Origin: Winogradskya consettensis
Lineage (GTDB): Bacteria > Actinomycetota > Actinomycetes > Mycobacteriales > Micromonosporaceae
Direction: 5' to 3'
NCBI RefSeq assembly: GCF_018332715.1
Contig: NZ_BOQP01000034.1
Coordinates: forward strand, 62,001 to 126,000
Length of the DNA: 64,000 bases
In this document: positions 31,793 through 41,514 of the stretch, piece by piece
How positions within the stretch are numbered: position 1 is the first letter of the stretch
Layout: every line of letters begins with the position of its first letter
The notes under the pieces: model-generated
The model's input: only the letters and a program-made list of their open reading frames with translations
The model's database searches: none
What the model was told of the DNA's origin: nothing
Program-made: the position numbers and the translations under genes

Positions 31793-33376
31793 ATGTTCCG
31801 CAACGACGGCCGGCGCCGAACAGCGCGCCTCGCGCTGACCGCCGGTATCGCAACCGTAGCCGCTGTCACCGGGGTTACCGGAAGCGCTTTTGCTGGCACA
31901 CCCGATGCGCTGCCCCTCGGCACGGTCCGGGTCGCCAGTGTCGGGGCGATCACCAACAGCTACATCGTGGTGCTGAAGTCGGCTACCGCAGCTCAGGTGC
32001 CTGCCACCGCGCAGGCGCTCGCCAGGCGGTACGGCGGTCAGGTCCTCGAGAGTTATTCCGCGACGGTACACGGATTCCAGACGCGGATGACCGGCCTGCA
32101 CGCTCGCAGACTCGCCGCGGACCCGGCCGTCGACTACGTGGAGCAGGACGCCACCGTGCGCCTCGCCGACGTTCAGACCCAGAACGACCCGGTTTGGGGC
32201 CTGGACCGGGTCGACCAGACATCGCTCCCGCTGTCGAAGACCTACACCTACCGGTCGGCGTCGAAGGTGACCGCGTACGTGCTGGACACCGGCATCCGGA
32301 TCAACCATCAGGAGTTCGGCGGCCGGGCGACCAACGGCTGGGACTTCATCGACAACGACGCCACCGCGCAGGACTGCAACGGCCACGGTACGCACGTAGC
32401 CGGCACGATCGGCGGTAAGACCTACGGCGTCGCCAAGGACGTCAACCTGGTCGCTGTCCGGGTGCTCAACTGCCAGGGCGTGGGCTCCTACTCCGCGATC
32501 ATCAAAGGCATCGACTGGGTGACCCGCAACGCGGTGCTGCCCGCCGTCGCCAACATGAGCGTCGGCGGAACGAAGAGCAGCACGCTGAACGCCGCGGTCG
32601 CCAAGTCGATCGCCGCCGGGGTCACGTACGCCGTGGCGGCCGGCAACGACGGCAAGAACGCGTGCGCCTACTCGCCGGCGTCGGCCACGGACGCGATCAC
32701 GGTCGGGGCCACGGATGCCTCCGACGTCCGGGCGGACTTCTCCAACTACGGCTCCTGCGTCGACCTCTTCGCGCCGGGGGTGCGGATCACGTCGGCGGCG
32801 TACAACTCGACAACCGGGACCGCTGTGATGAGCGGGACCTCGATGGCGACCCCGCACGTGGCCGGAGCAGCCGCCCTGGTCGCCGCCGCGCACCCCGGCT
32901 GGACCCCGGCTCAGATCGCTGCTGCGCTGATCGCGGCCGCCACCTCGAACAAGGTGGCCGACCCGGCCGGAACTGCGAACAAGCTGCTCTACACCGGGTT
33001 TCTGAACACGTCATCGGTCACCACGGCGGCGTGCGGCCCGTTCGTCCTCGGCACCGACGTCGCGATCGCCAGGAAGGGGACGGCCGCCAGCTCCAAGACG
33101 GTCTCCGGCTGCTCCGGGACGGCGTCGGCCAACTCGGCGGTCAGCGTGACGGTCAACCACCCGTACCGCGGCTCGCTGGTCGTGGTCCTGACCAGCCCGA
33201 ACGGCCTCAAGTACACGCTGAAGCCGGCGGATAGGGCGGACAAGTCGACCAACCTGGCACACACCTACCCGATCGACCTGTCGGGCGCCCCCCGCAACGG
33301 TAAGTGGACGTTGCAGGTCAAGGACACCTACGGCACCGCCACCGGGGTTCTCGACAAGTGGTCCCTGACGCTCTGA
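31793..33376 (+). CDS. Secreted subtilisin-family (S8) protease with P-domain
   Basis: A 527-residue preproprotease: signal peptide (about 1-34, ending SAFAG), I9 inhibitor propeptide (about 55-125, [22 protein letters not shown]...[12 protein letters not shown]), then a peptidase S8 catalytic domain with Asp165 (VLDTGIR), His198 (NGHGTHVAG) and Ser350 ([11 protein letters not shown]). The C-terminal 120 residues (about 405-527) form a proprotein-convertase P-domain ([19 protein letters not shown]...[13 protein letters not shown]). It is exported, self-processed and probably digests extracellular protein. AGGAGGAG lies before ATG 31793. Confidence 0.95.
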   Translation: MFRNDGRRRTARLALTAGIATVAAVTGVTGSAFAGTPDALPLGTVRVASVGAITNSYIVVLKSATAAQVPATAQALARRYGGQVLESYSATVHGFQTRMTGLHARRLAADPAVDYVEQDATVRLADVQTQNDPVWGLDRVDQTSLPLSKTYTYRSASKVTAYVLDTGIRINHQEFGGRATNGWDFIDNDATAQDCNGHGTHVAGTIGGKTYGVAKDVNLVAVRVLNCQGVGSYSAIIKGIDWVTRNAVLPAVANMSVGGTKSSTLNAAVAKSIAAGVTYAVAAGNDGKNACAYSPASATDAITVGATDASDVRADFSNYGSCVDLFAPGVRITSAAYNSTTGTAVMSGTSMATPHVAGAAALVAAAHPGWTPAQIAAALIAAATSNKVADPAGTANKLLYTGFLNTSSVTTAACGPFVLGTDVAIARKGTAASSKTVSGCSGTASANSAVSVTVNHPYRGSLVVVLTSPNGLKYTLKPADRADKSTNLAHTYPIDLSGAPRNGKWTLQVKDTYGTATGVLDKWSLTL

Positions 33377-33393
33377 TCTGCCCAAATGCATCC

Positions 33394-33413
33394 GTGGCGG
33401 CCCGCGGCGCCAC
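33394..33413 (+). terminator. Short hairpin after the subtilisin gene
   Basis: GTGGCG/CGCCAC stem of 6 bp with an 8-base GC loop, 17 bp after the stop codon and before the receiver gene. Weak and without T-run. Confidence 0.35.
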
Positions 33414-33446
33414 TAGCGTGTTCGTCACACACCCCAGGAGGCTCTT

Positions 33447-33848
33447 ATGTCGGAGGCTTCGCAAGAGCGTCCCACCGTCCTCGTCGTCGACGACGAGGAA
33501 GATCTGCGTGACATCATGCGGCGGATGCTCGAACGCCGCGGTTTCGCGACCCTGGTCGCCGGCGACGCAGACCAGGCGGTCGGGGTCTGCCGGGAGCACC
33601 CGGGCCCGATCGACGTACTCGTCACCGACCTGGGCCTGCCCGGGGTCTCCGGCGGCGACCTGGCCCGCAGCGCCTCCGGGTTGCGCCCCGAGATGGGCGT
33701 CGTCTACATCTCCGGCCTGCCCAAGGACATCGCGGTCAGCAAGGGCCTCATCGCCGAGGACTCCCTGCTGGTCAAGAAGCCCTTCACCTCCGACCTGCTC
33801 CTCGAGGCGCTGCGGCTGATCCTCGCGGAGAAGGCAGCGACGGCCTAG
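33447..33848 (+). CDS. Stand-alone receiver (CheY-like) response regulator
   Basis: A 133-residue single receiver domain: acidic pair Asp15/Asp16 (VLVVDDEED), phospho-acceptor Asp61 in VLVTDLGLPG, and Lys in LLVKKPFTSDLL. There is no output domain. It could act like CheY on FliM, or relay phosphate from the nearby PAS kinase; sequence alone does not decide. Its location near two chemoreceptor genes makes the chemotaxis option attractive. Confidence 0.9.
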   Translation: MSEASQERPTVLVVDDEEDLRDIMRRMLERRGFATLVAGDADQAVGVCREHPGPIDVLVTDLGLPGVSGGDLARSASGLRPEMGVVYISGLPKDIAVSKGLIAEDSLLVKKPFTSDLLLEALRLILAEKAATA

Positions 33849-34610
33849 TCACCCTCGCAGGGACGACCAGGGCACGGTCAGTTCGCCGCGCCGCCACCGA
33901 TTCACACCGTCCTGTACGGGCCACAGCTCCCGGAACCGCGCCACGCTCGCCAGCCACCGCTGCTTCGGACCGAACGGCGTCGCGCTCGCGTCCCAGGCGG
34001 CGCCGAGCGTGCCGAGCAGGTCATGGACGCGGTGACCGGGCACGTTGTGATGGATCAGCGCCTTCGGCAGCCGCTCGGCGAACGTCGCCGGATGATCCAG
34101 ATCGGACAGTCGCGCGGACAGCGTCAACGTGCTCGGCACGCCCGCCTCGACGACCGCCCAGGTGGCTATCCGGCCCAGCTCGTCACAGGTGCCCTCGACC
34201 AGCAGGGCTCCGGTGGCGGTCATCGTCTGCCAGGCGGCGTCGACCTCGTCCTCCGGATACTGCCGAAGCACGTTGAAGGCGCGGACCACCGTGGGTGACA
34301 AACCGGCCAGTTCAAAACCGCCGCGACGAAATTCCAGGACCGGGGGCTGCGCGTACGGCTGCGCGCCGGCAACCCGCCCCGGATCGATCTCCAGCCCCAC
34401 AACCGCCACGTCGGAGCGGACCGCACCCGCCAGTCGTGCCCGCAACTCGATCGCCGTGATCGGTGTCGCGCCGTAGCCGAGATCCACGACCAGCGGCTTG
34501 CGTGCGGCCTTCAGCAACCCCTCGCAGCGGTACGCGATGAAGTTGTCGACCCGGCGCAGCCTGTTGGGGTTGGTGGTGCCCCTTGTGACTGCGCCGAGCG
34601 GTTTCATCAT
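33849..34610 (-). CDS. SAM-dependent methyltransferase-like protein
   Basis: A 253-residue protein containing PLVVDLGYGATPITAIELRARL, which fits the motif I loop of class I methyltransferases (DxGxGxxP), and VVGLEIDPGRVAGA (acidic motif II). Substrate is unknown. It is preceded by a Thr/Asn/Pro-rich start (MKPLGAVTRGTTNPNRLRRVDNF). Its stop codon lies next to that of the converging receiver gene. A weak alternative is a DUF-only protein, since later motifs are not classical. Confidence 0.7.
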   Translation of the reverse strand: MMKPLGAVTRGTTNPNRLRRVDNFIAYRCEGLLKAARKPLVVDLGYGATPITAIELRARLAGAVRSDVAVVGLEIDPGRVAGAQPYAQPPVLEFRRGGFELAGLSPTVVRAFNVLRQYPEDEVDAAWQTMTATGALLVEGTCDELGRIATWAVVEAGVPSTLTLSARLSDLDHPATFAERLPKALIHHNVPGHRVHDLLGTLGAAWDASATPFGPKQRWLASVARFRELWPVQDGVNRWRRGELTVPWSSLRG

Positions 34611-34637
34611 GCTCTTACCTCGGTTTTCCGCCGCGGG

Positions 34638-35396
34638 TCAGATCTGTTCCCGGACCACCTTGTGCTGCGCTGCCTGGGCGATCGGGCGGACCACGAGCCG
34701 GTCGATGTTGACGTGTTGCGGGCGGGTGGCGACCCACGCCACACAGTCGGCGATGTCATCGGCGACCAGTGGTTCCTTGACACCGGCGTAGACCGAGTCG
34801 GCCTTCGCCTGGTCGCCGAGGCGCTTCAGGGAGAATTCCTCGGTGTGCACCATCCCCGGATCGATCTCGACCACCCGCACGGGCTTGCCGGCCAGCTCCA
34901 GGCGCAGCGTGCCGACCAGAGCGGTCTGCGCGTGCTTCGCCGCCGCGTAACCCGCGCCACCCTCGTAGACCGTGAACGCCGCGGTCGAGCCGATGGTCAC
35001 CACCGTGCCGGCGCCGCTCGCCTCCAACGCGGGCAGCAGTGCCTGGGTGACGCGCAGGGTGCCGAGCGCGTTGACGTCGTACATCCACTTCCAGTCGTCG
35101 ACCGATCCCGTCGCGACCGGGTCCAGACCGCGCGCGCCGCCGGCGTTGTTGACCAGCAGGGCGACCTTGCCGTCCAGGGCGGTCACCGCGGTCGCGAGCG
35201 CGGCGACCGACTCGTCCGACGTGACGTCGCACACCACAGCGGTCGCGTCGCCGAGCTCCTTGACGAGGGTCTCCAGCCGGTCAGCCCGGCGAGCCGCTGC
35301 CACCACGTGGTAGCCCTCGGCGACGAGCCGGCGGGCGGTCGCTGCCCCGATTCCGCTGGACGCGCCGGTAACCACGGCGATCTTCTTCTGCACCAT
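34638..35396 (-). CDS. Short-chain dehydrogenase/reductase (SDR)
   Basis: A 252-residue classical SDR: cofactor loop TGASSGIGAATAR, NNAGG motif, Ser in TIGSTAAFTVYEGGAGYAAAKH with the YxxxK catalytic pair. Arg/Asp around AARRADRL suggests NADP(H) preference. Substrate unknown; similar proteins are often called YdfG/serine dehydrogenase-like. Start ATG 35396 with GGGGAGGA upstream; an in-frame ATG at 35414 is possible. Diverges from mshA. Confidence 0.93.
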   Translation of the reverse strand: MVQKKIAVVTGASSGIGAATARRLVAEGYHVVAAARRADRLETLVKELGDATAVVCDVTSDESVAALATAVTALDGKVALLVNNAGGARGLDPVATGSVDDWKWMYDVNALGTLRVTQALLPALEASGAGTVVTIGSTAAFTVYEGGAGYAAAKHAQTALVGTLRLELAGKPVRVVEIDPGMVHTEEFSLKRLGDQAKADSVYAGVKEPLVADDIADCVAWVATRPQHVNIDRLVVRPIAQAAQHKVVREQI

Positions 35397-35571
35397 GCCC
35401 CGATCCTCCCCCATCGCCCGAGCTTCACCCGCAGCGGAAAACCCGGGAAAAGTCGTTACCTGGGTCACCCCGGGCTCGCTGCGTTGGGATTCACAGCCGC
35501 GGGATGGGGAAGATGAACGACGGCGTAAAAGTTGAACGTAACGTTTGGGTCGTTTGTCGAAGGGACACCAC

Positions 35572-36891
35572 GTGGCACAGCTGAGGGCCGCCGGCCTCTG
35601 GCCAACTCCCCGGCGCATTGCCACCCTGTCGGTGCATACCTCGCCGCTCGAGCAACCGGGCACGGGCGACGCGGGCGGGATGAACGTCTACATCGTCGAG
35701 GTCTCCAAACGGCTCGCCGCCTGGGGCGTCGAGGTGGAGATCTTCACCCGGGCCACCTCCAGCGACCTCCCGCCGGTGGTCGAGATGGCGCCGGGCGTGC
35801 ATGTGCGCCACATCACCGCCGGGCCGTTCGAGGGCCTGTCGAAAGAAGAGCTTCCGTCGCAATTGTGCGCGTTCACCAATGGTGTCCTGCGTGCCGAGGC
35901 GGCTCACCCACCGGGCTACTACGACCTCATCCACTCCCACTACTGGATGTCGGGTCAGGTCGGCTGGCTGGCCCGGGAGCGCTGGGGCGTGCCGCACGTG
36001 CACACCGCGCACACCCTCGCGAAGGTCAAGAACAGGCTGATCGCGACCGGTGATCGTCCCGAGCCCAAGGCCCGGGTGATCGGTGAGGAGCAGGTCATCA
36101 CCGAGTCGGACCGGCTCGTGGCCAACACCCGCTTCGAGGCGCAGGACCTCGTCACTTGTTACGACGCCGACCCTACGAAGCTCAGCGTGGTGCAGCCCGG
36201 CGTCGACCTCGGCCGGTTCCGGCCGAGCTCGGGCGATCCGGCCACCGCCCAGGCGGCGGACCGGCGGCGGCTGGGCCTGCCGGAACGCGGCCACCTGGTC
36301 GCCTTCGTCGGGCGCATCCAGCCGCTCAAGGGCCCCGACGTGCTGATCCGCGCGCTCGCCGCCGATCCGCTGCGCGAGACCGACCTCACCGTCGTCATCT
36401 GCGGCGGCCCCAGCGGCAGCGGCCTCGACCGCCCGACCTCGCTGATCGAGCTCGCCGCCTCGCTCGGCGTCTCCGACAAGGTGCGCTTCCTGCCGCCGCA
36501 GACGGGCGAAGCGCTCGCCGCGCTCTACCGGGCCGCGGACCTCGTCGCCGTCCCGTCCCACAACGAGTCGTTCGGGCTCGTCGCGGTCGAGGCGCAGGCC
36601 TGTGGCACGCCGGTGGTCGCCGCGGCGGTCGGCGGCCTGGTCATGGCGGTCACCGACGAGGTCAGCGGGGTTCTGGTCAACGGGCACGACCCGGCCGACT
36701 GGGCCCGGGTCCTCGACGACCTGCTGCGCAGCCCGGCCCGGCGCGCGCGGCTGTCGCTGGGCGCCGTCCAGCACGCGGCCAACTTCTCCTGGGACCGCAC
36801 GGCCGACGGCCTGCTGCGCGTCTACCGCGAAGCCGTCTCCGAGCACCGCGCGCTGATCGCCGCCCGTCTGGCAGGCTCCTACTCGTGGTGA
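35572..36891 (+). CDS. mshA: MshA, D-inositol-3-phosphate N-acetylglucosaminyltransferase (mycothiol step 1)
   Basis: A 439-residue GT4 glycosyltransferase with the MshA hallmarks [30 protein letters not shown] (GDAGGMNVY motif), [25 protein letters not shown] and the EX7E region [23 protein letters not shown]. It joins UDP-GlcNAc to 1L-inositol-1-phosphate, beginning mycothiol synthesis, the actinobacterial thiol. GTG 35572 preceded by AAGGGA is chosen over an upstream TTG at 35545. Confidence 0.95.
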   Translation: MAQLRAAGLWPTPRRIATLSVHTSPLEQPGTGDAGGMNVYIVEVSKRLAAWGVEVEIFTRATSSDLPPVVEMAPGVHVRHITAGPFEGLSKEELPSQLCAFTNGVLRAEAAHPPGYYDLIHSHYWMSGQVGWLARERWGVPHVHTAHTLAKVKNRLIATGDRPEPKARVIGEEQVITESDRLVANTRFEAQDLVTCYDADPTKLSVVQPGVDLGRFRPSSGDPATAQAADRRRLGLPERGHLVAFVGRIQPLKGPDVLIRALAADPLRETDLTVVICGGPSGSGLDRPTSLIELAASLGVSDKVRFLPPQTGEALAALYRAADLVAVPSHNESFGLVAVEAQACGTPVVAAAVGGLVMAVTDEVSGVLVNGHDPADWARVLDDLLRSPARRARLSLGAVQHAANFSWDRTADGLLRVYREAVSEHRALIAARLAGSYSW

Positions 36892-37382
36892 ACGACATCG
36901 GCACCCTCATCGAACGGGTCTGCGCGGAGCGGGAGCTGCCCTGCGACGCGACCGGCGCGTCGTCCTGGGTGGTGACCATCCCGGGCACGCACAAGCTCAA
37001 GACGGCCTGCAACCTCATCGTGGGCGAGCACGCGCTGCGTGTCGAGGCGTTCGTCATGCGCCACCCCGACGAGAACAGCGAGGAGTTGTGGGCCTGGCTG
37101 CTGCGCCGTAACGCCCGCATGTACGGCGTCGCGTTCTCGATCGACGCCGCCGGTGACGTCTACCTGACCGGCCGGGTCAACCTCAAGGGCCTCGACGAGG
37201 ACGAGCTGGACCGGCTGCTCGGCGCGGTCCTGACGTACGCCGACGAGTCCTTCGACCAGATGCTCGAGATCGGCTTCGGCACGGCGATCCGCCGCGAATG
37301 GGAGTGGCGCGTCAAACGCGGCGAGTCCCTGGCCAACCTGCAGGCCTTCGCCCACTTCGCCGACCCCGAGGGCAAACAATGA
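36888..37382 (+). CDS. YbjN-domain protein
   Basis: A 164-residue protein of the YbjN/sensory-transduction-regulator type ([60 protein letters not shown]), the type-III-chaperone-like fold often found next to mshA in actinobacteria. Molecular role unknown. GTG 36888 overlaps the mshA TGA (GTGA); 36885 is also a GTG. Ends by overlapping the next ATG. Confidence 0.85.
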   Translation: MNDIGTLIERVCAERELPCDATGASSWVVTIPGTHKLKTACNLIVGEHALRVEAFVMRHPDENSEELWAWLLRRNARMYGVAFSIDAAGDVYLTGRVNLKGLDEDELDRLLGAVLTYADESFDQMLEIGFGTAIRREWEWRVKRGESLANLQAFAHFADPEGKQ

Positions 37383-38173
37383 TCCAGGCCGAGACCGTCG
37401 AGGCCGAGTTCATGTACGCGTACGAGTCCGGCGTTTCCGGCTCGCCGCTCGACATCACCACCGCGCGGATCGGTGGCGGGGTGGCGCTCGCGATGCGCAA
37501 CGACCCGGCGGGCGGGTACTGGAACAAGGCGCTCGGGTTCGGCGTCACCGAGCCGGTGACCCGGGAGGTCGTCGGTGCGGTTGTCGAGCACTTCCGGGCG
37601 TACGGAAACGGTCGTGCCGTGATCCAGATCGCGCCGTCCCTGCTGCCACCGGATTGGGACGACATCAAGGCCGCGTACGGGATCACGAAGGGTACGTCGT
37701 GGATGAAGCTCGGCGCCCGGGCCGACGCCATCGAGGCGGCGCCGACCGATCTGCGGATCGCCCCGGTGACGCCACGGGACGCCCGGGAGTGGGCGGCGGT
37801 CGTGCTGGAGACGTTCGGGATGCCGGCCGGCGGCCTGACGGAGATGCTGGTCGCGTCGGTGGAGCACCCGAGTTTCCACCCGTTCGCGGCGTGGGACGGC
37901 GACCGGATCGTGGCCGCGGCGAACCTCTTCGTGCACGACGGGATGGCGTCGCTCAACACCGGCGCCACCGTGCCCGGATATCGCGGCCGGGGTGCGCAGT
38001 CGGCTCTGATCGCCGCTCGCGCCGACGTTGCCCGCAAGGCCGGCTGCGAATGGATCGGCGCCGAGACCGGAGTGCCCGCCGAGGGTGCCCGTAATCCGTC
38101 GCTGGAGAATCTGCGCCGGCTGGGCCTGCGTGATCTCTACATCCGCGACAACTGGATCTGGACCCAAAAATAG
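37379..38173 (+). CDS. GNAT-family N-acetyltransferase
   Basis: A 264-residue protein with a C-terminal GNAT core: ATVPGYRGRGAQSALIAARADVARKAGC gives the acetyl-CoA loop (RGRGxQ/G), and ENLRRLGLRDLYIRDNW closes the domain. The N-terminal 130 residues contain a second, degenerate acetyltransferase-like region. Acceptor substrate unknown. Operon with mshA and the YbjN gene (ATGA overlap). Confidence 0.85.
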   Translation: MIQAETVEAEFMYAYESGVSGSPLDITTARIGGGVALAMRNDPAGGYWNKALGFGVTEPVTREVVGAVVEHFRAYGNGRAVIQIAPSLLPPDWDDIKAAYGITKGTSWMKLGARADAIEAAPTDLRIAPVTPRDAREWAAVVLETFGMPAGGLTEMLVASVEHPSFHPFAAWDGDRIVAAANLFVHDGMASLNTGATVPGYRGRGAQSALIAARADVARKAGCEWIGAETGVPAEGARNPSLENLRRLGLRDLYIRDNWIWTQK

Positions 38174-38293
38174 GACAGTCCAGAAATAAGGACGGCCCAG
38201 AAATAAGGACGGCCCGGAAACAAAGGCCGGCCCAGAAGGTTGCCGGCCCACAAAGAAGCCGGCCCACAAGTGAAGGCCGGCCCACAGACGAAA
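38173..38293. repeat. Seven-unit 17-bp intergenic tandem repeat
   Basis: Seven imperfect units of 16-19 bp, resembling GGCCGGCCCAGAAA(T/C)AA, run from the stop codon of the GNAT gene through 38293. Units become more GC-rich (GGACGG to GGCCGG) left to right. Confidence 0.85.
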
Positions 38294-38305
38294 GCGCCGG
38301 CGGCG

Positions 38306-38339
38306 GCGGGCGACACCCATCCCCATAGGCGTCGCCCGC
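38306..38339 (+). terminator. Hairpin after the 17-bp repeat
   Basis: GCGGGCGAC/GTCGCCCGC, 9-bp perfect stem, 16-base loop. Probable end of the mshA-YbjN-GNAT transcript. The rest of 38340-38600 shows nothing recognisable. Confidence 0.6.
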
Positions 38340-38604
38340 ACTAACCGCCGGTCTCGGGTCGCGCCGTCCCCCAACGGCTGATGCCACCCGTCCCCGAACG
38401 CCGATCCGCGGCGATCCCGAAGGATCAACCCGTTCCCCGAACTAACGGCTCGGCGTCCATCGACCACGCTAGTTGGGGCCGTCAAGGGCCACAAGCCAGT
38501 TGGCTGTCTGCCATCTGTCTGAACCGTCACAGAAGGCAACTCCGGCCTCACGGATGATGCGCAACTCGCCCGTAAGGCCAATTCCCGGCAAAGCCCTGGA
38601 CGGG

Positions 38605-38630
38605 CTCAGCAAAATCGCGGCACGGCCGAA
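38605..38630 (+). promoter_or_regulatory. FliA-type promoter of the PAS-array chemoreceptor gene
   Basis: CTCA (38605-38608), 16-base spacer, GCCGAA (38625-38630): perfect consensus, 40 bp upstream of the receptor ATG. No GCAACCG direct repeat at the expected position. Confidence 0.8.
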
Positions 38631-38670
38631 CGGGGGTGAGAAGACCCGAACGACGACGCCAGGAGCACCT

Positions 38671-41514
38671 ATGGCCCAGCCCGCCCCTCAGCTCGAGGCG
38701 GATGCCGCCCTCCAGCAAGCCTCGTTGAACCTGCTGATGCACGAGCGGCTCATCGCCACCGTCAATGCGCGCTCGGGCGTCGTGGTCGCGGCGAACGAGC
38801 GGTTCTACGACCTGGTCGGCCGCGACGAGTCGGAAGTTGTCGCGAAGCGGCTGAGCGATATCTGGAACACCTCGGCCTCCTCCGTCGACCGCCTGCTCGA
38901 CGCGGCCCGCGGTGGTGAATACCTCGAACAGCTGGTCGAGGTGGTCGACAGCTCGGACCGGCACAAGTGGCTGCGACTGAACTGCGGCCCGGTCGCCCCC
39001 GCACCCGGCGCCAAGGTGTCCGACGGTCAGATCGTCCTGGTCACCGGGTACGACATCACCGAGGACCGGCGGCAGGTCACCGAGCTCAAGGGCAAGTACG
39101 CCGCCATCGATCGCTCCCAGGCAGTCATCGAGTTCGACCTCGACGGCATGATCCTGACGGCGAACGAGAACTTCCTGGAGCTGATGGGTTACTCGCTCGG
39201 GGATCTGGTCGGCCAGCATCACCGCATCCTCTGCGAGGAGCGGTACGCCGAGAGCCAGGAATACCAGGCCTTCTGGGAGCGCCTGCGCATCGGCGAGGTG
39301 GAGAACGGCGAGTTCAAGCGGGTCGGCAGGGGCGGCCGGGAGGTATGGATCCGGGCCAGCTACAACCCGATCTTCAACCTGGACGGCAAGCCGTACAAGA
39401 TCGTCAAGTACGCCATGGACGTCACCGAGACCAAACTGCGCAACGCGGAGTACGAGGGCAAGGTCAACGCCATCGGCCGCTCGCAGGCGGTCATCGAGTT
39501 CGACCTGTCCGGCGTGATCCTCTCCGCCAACCAGAATTTCCTGAACACGATGGGCTACACCCTCGACGAGGTTCTCGGGCAGCACCACCGGCTGTTCGTC
39601 AGCGAGGAGGAGGCCCGCAGCGCCCAGTACCGCAACTTCTGGCAGGCCATGGCCCGCGGCGAGTTCGAGTCCGGTGAGTACAAGCGGGTGGCGAAGAACG
39701 GCCGCGAGATCTGGCTGCAGGCCTCCTACAACCCGATCTTCGATCTGGACGGGCGGCCGTTCAAGGTCGTCAAGTACGCCTCCGAGGTGACCGAAGCCAA
39801 GATCAAGAGTGCCGAGTACGTCGGGAAGGTCACCGCCATCGGCCGCGCCCAGGCCACCGTGGAGTTCGATCTCGACGGCAGGATCATCGACGCCAACGAG
39901 AATTTCCTCAGCGTCGTCGGCTACAAGCTCGACGAGATCCGCGGCCAGCATCACCGGATCTTCATGGAGGCCGAAGCCGCCCGCAGCGCCGAGTACCAGC
40001 GGTTCTGGGAGCGTCTGGGCCGCGGTGAGTACGAGGCCGGCGAGTACAAGCGGATCGGCAAGGGCGGCAAGGAGGTGTGGCTGCTCGCGTCGTACAACCC
40101 GATCTTCGATCTGGACGGCCGGCCGTTCAAGGTCGTGAAGTACGCCACCGACGTCACCGAGGGCAAGCTGCGCAACGCGGAGTACGAGGGCAAGGTCGAC
40201 GCGATCGGGCGTGCCCAGGCCGTGGTCGAGTTCGACCTCAAGGGCAAGGTGCTCAACGCCAACCGCAACTTCCTCGACACCACGGGGTACGCCCTCGACG
40301 AGGTGCGCGGCCAGCACCACCGAATGTTCGTCACCAAGGACGAGGCGGCGTCCCCGGAATACCTGCAGTTCTGGGAGAAGCTGGGCCGCGGGGAGTACGA
40401 CTCGGGCGAGTACAAGCGGGTCACCAAGGGCGGCCGGGAGATCTGGCTCCAGGCGACGTACAACCCGATCCTCGACCTGGACGGCCGCCCCTACAAGGTG
40501 GTCAAGTACGCCACGGACATCACCGAGGCCAAGCTGCGCAACGCGGAGTACGAGGGCAAGGACGTCGCGATCAATCGCGCCCAGGCGGTGATCGAGTTCG
40601 ATCTCGAGGGCCAGATCCTGATGGCGAACGAGAATTTCCAGCGCACGCTCGGCTACTCGGCACGCGAACTCGTCGGCCAGCACCACAGCATGCTGTGCTC
40701 CGGCGACTACGTGACCTCCGCGGAGTACCGCGACTTCTGGCTGCGGCTGCGCAAGGGCGAATACCTCACCGGCCGGTTCCACCGGATCGGCAAGTTCGGG
40801 CGCGACGTGTGGATCCAGGCCACGTACAACCCGATCTTCGACATGCAGGGCAAACCGTTCAAGGTCGTCAAGTACGCCCACGACATCACCGACCAGGTGC
40901 AGCTGGAGCAGTTGCTGTCCTCGAAGACCCGGGAGATGAGCCAGTCGATCAGCGAGCTCACCGGCTCGATCGACGAGATCGTGGTCAGCGCCCGGCAGGC
41001 CAGCTCGCTGGCGGGGGAGACCCAGCACAACGCCCAGGAGGGCTACGAGGAGCTGCGCAAGTCCATCGAGGCGATCGACCTGATCGAGAAGTCCTCGGAC
41101 CAGATCGCGGCCATCGTCAACGTCATCGGGGAGATCGCCAGCCAGACCAACCTGCTGGCCTTCAACGCCTCCATCGAGGCGGCCCGGGCCGGCGAGCACG
41201 GCGTCGGGTTCTCCGTCGTCGCGGGTGAGGTGCGCAAGCTGGCCGAGCGCTCGTCCGAGGCGGCCCGCGAGATCACCACGCTCATCCACGAGTCGGCGCA
41301 GCGGGTCGGGCAGGGTTCCACGGTCTCGCACCGCGCCCAGAGCGCGTTCGGTCAGATCCTCAAGAGCGTCGCCTCCACCAGCGAGTCGATCACGCGGATC
41401 GCGGACTCCACCCAGCTGCAGCAGAAGGCGTCCCGCTCGGTCAACCAGCTGATCAACGACCTGATCGGCACCGACGCCGCGATGGCGCCGGAGGGCACCC
41501 AGGTCACGTCATGA
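38671..41514 (+). CDS. Soluble chemoreceptor with an array of tandem PAS domains
   Basis: A 947-residue MCP with no membrane helix. A divergent PAS (about 20-142) is followed by five near-identical 122-residue PAS units starting near residues 143, 265, 387, 509 and 631; each has FDLxGxILxANxNFLxxx[25 protein letters not shown] and a linker like [10 protein letters not shown]. The C-terminal signalling domain (about 753-947) contains [22 protein letters not shown]. Such PAS units commonly bind haem, FAD or small metabolites; the ligand is unknown. ATG 38671 follows AGGAG. The downstream CheW gene overlaps by 4 bases. Confidence 0.95.
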   Translation: MAQPAPQLEADAALQQASLNLLMHERLIATVNARSGVVVAANERFYDLVGRDESEVVAKRLSDIWNTSASSVDRLLDAARGGEYLEQLVEVVDSSDRHKWLRLNCGPVAPAPGAKVSDGQIVLVTGYDITEDRRQVTELKGKYAAIDRSQAVIEFDLDGMILTANENFLELMGYSLGDLVGQHHRILCEERYAESQEYQAFWERLRIGEVENGEFKRVGRGGREVWIRASYNPIFNLDGKPYKIVKYAMDVTETKLRNAEYEGKVNAIGRSQAVIEFDLSGVILSANQNFLNTMGYTLDEVLGQHHRLFVSEEEARSAQYRNFWQAMARGEFESGEYKRVAKNGREIWLQASYNPIFDLDGRPFKVVKYASEVTEAKIKSAEYVGKVTAIGRAQATVEFDLDGRIIDANENFLSVVGYKLDEIRGQHHRIFMEAEAARSAEYQRFWERLGRGEYEAGEYKRIGKGGKEVWLLASYNPIFDLDGRPFKVVKYATDVTEGKLRNAEYEGKVDAIGRAQAVVEFDLKGKVLNANRNFLDTTGYALDEVRGQHHRMFVTKDEAASPEYLQFWEKLGRGEYDSGEYKRVTKGGREIWLQATYNPILDLDGRPYKVVKYATDITEAKLRNAEYEGKDVAINRAQAVIEFDLEGQILMANENFQRTLGYSARELVGQHHSMLCSGDYVTSAEYRDFWLRLRKGEYLTGRFHRIGKFGRDVWIQATYNPIFDMQGKPFKVVKYAHDITDQVQLEQLLSSKTREMSQSISELTGSIDEIVVSARQASSLAGETQHNAQEGYEELRKSIEAIDLIEKSSDQIAAIVNVIGEIASQTNLLAFNASIEAARAGEHGVGFSVVAGEVRKLAERSSEAAREITTLIHESAQRVGQGSTVSHRAQSAFGQILKSVASTSESITRIADSTQLQQKASRSVNQLINDLIGTDAAMAPEGTQVTS
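39097..40926 (+). repeat. Five direct 366-bp repeats encoding PAS domains
   Basis: The repeats start at about 39097, 39463, 39829, 40195 and 40561, each exactly 366 bp, with strong nucleotide identity in the [13 protein letters not shown] and linker segments. They keep frame, so recombination between them would add or remove whole PAS domains. Confidence 0.92.

Noticed and set aside
38173-38293. CRISPR or insertion-sequence end
   Set aside because: Repeats are contiguous, imperfect and of 16-19 bp with no spacers, transposase or target duplications.
38548-41331. Minus-strand open frame of 927 codons opposite the PAS-array receptor
   Set aside because: It arises from the GC-rich codon pattern of the plus-strand gene; the plus strand gives clear PAS and MCP motifs and the antisense product has none.
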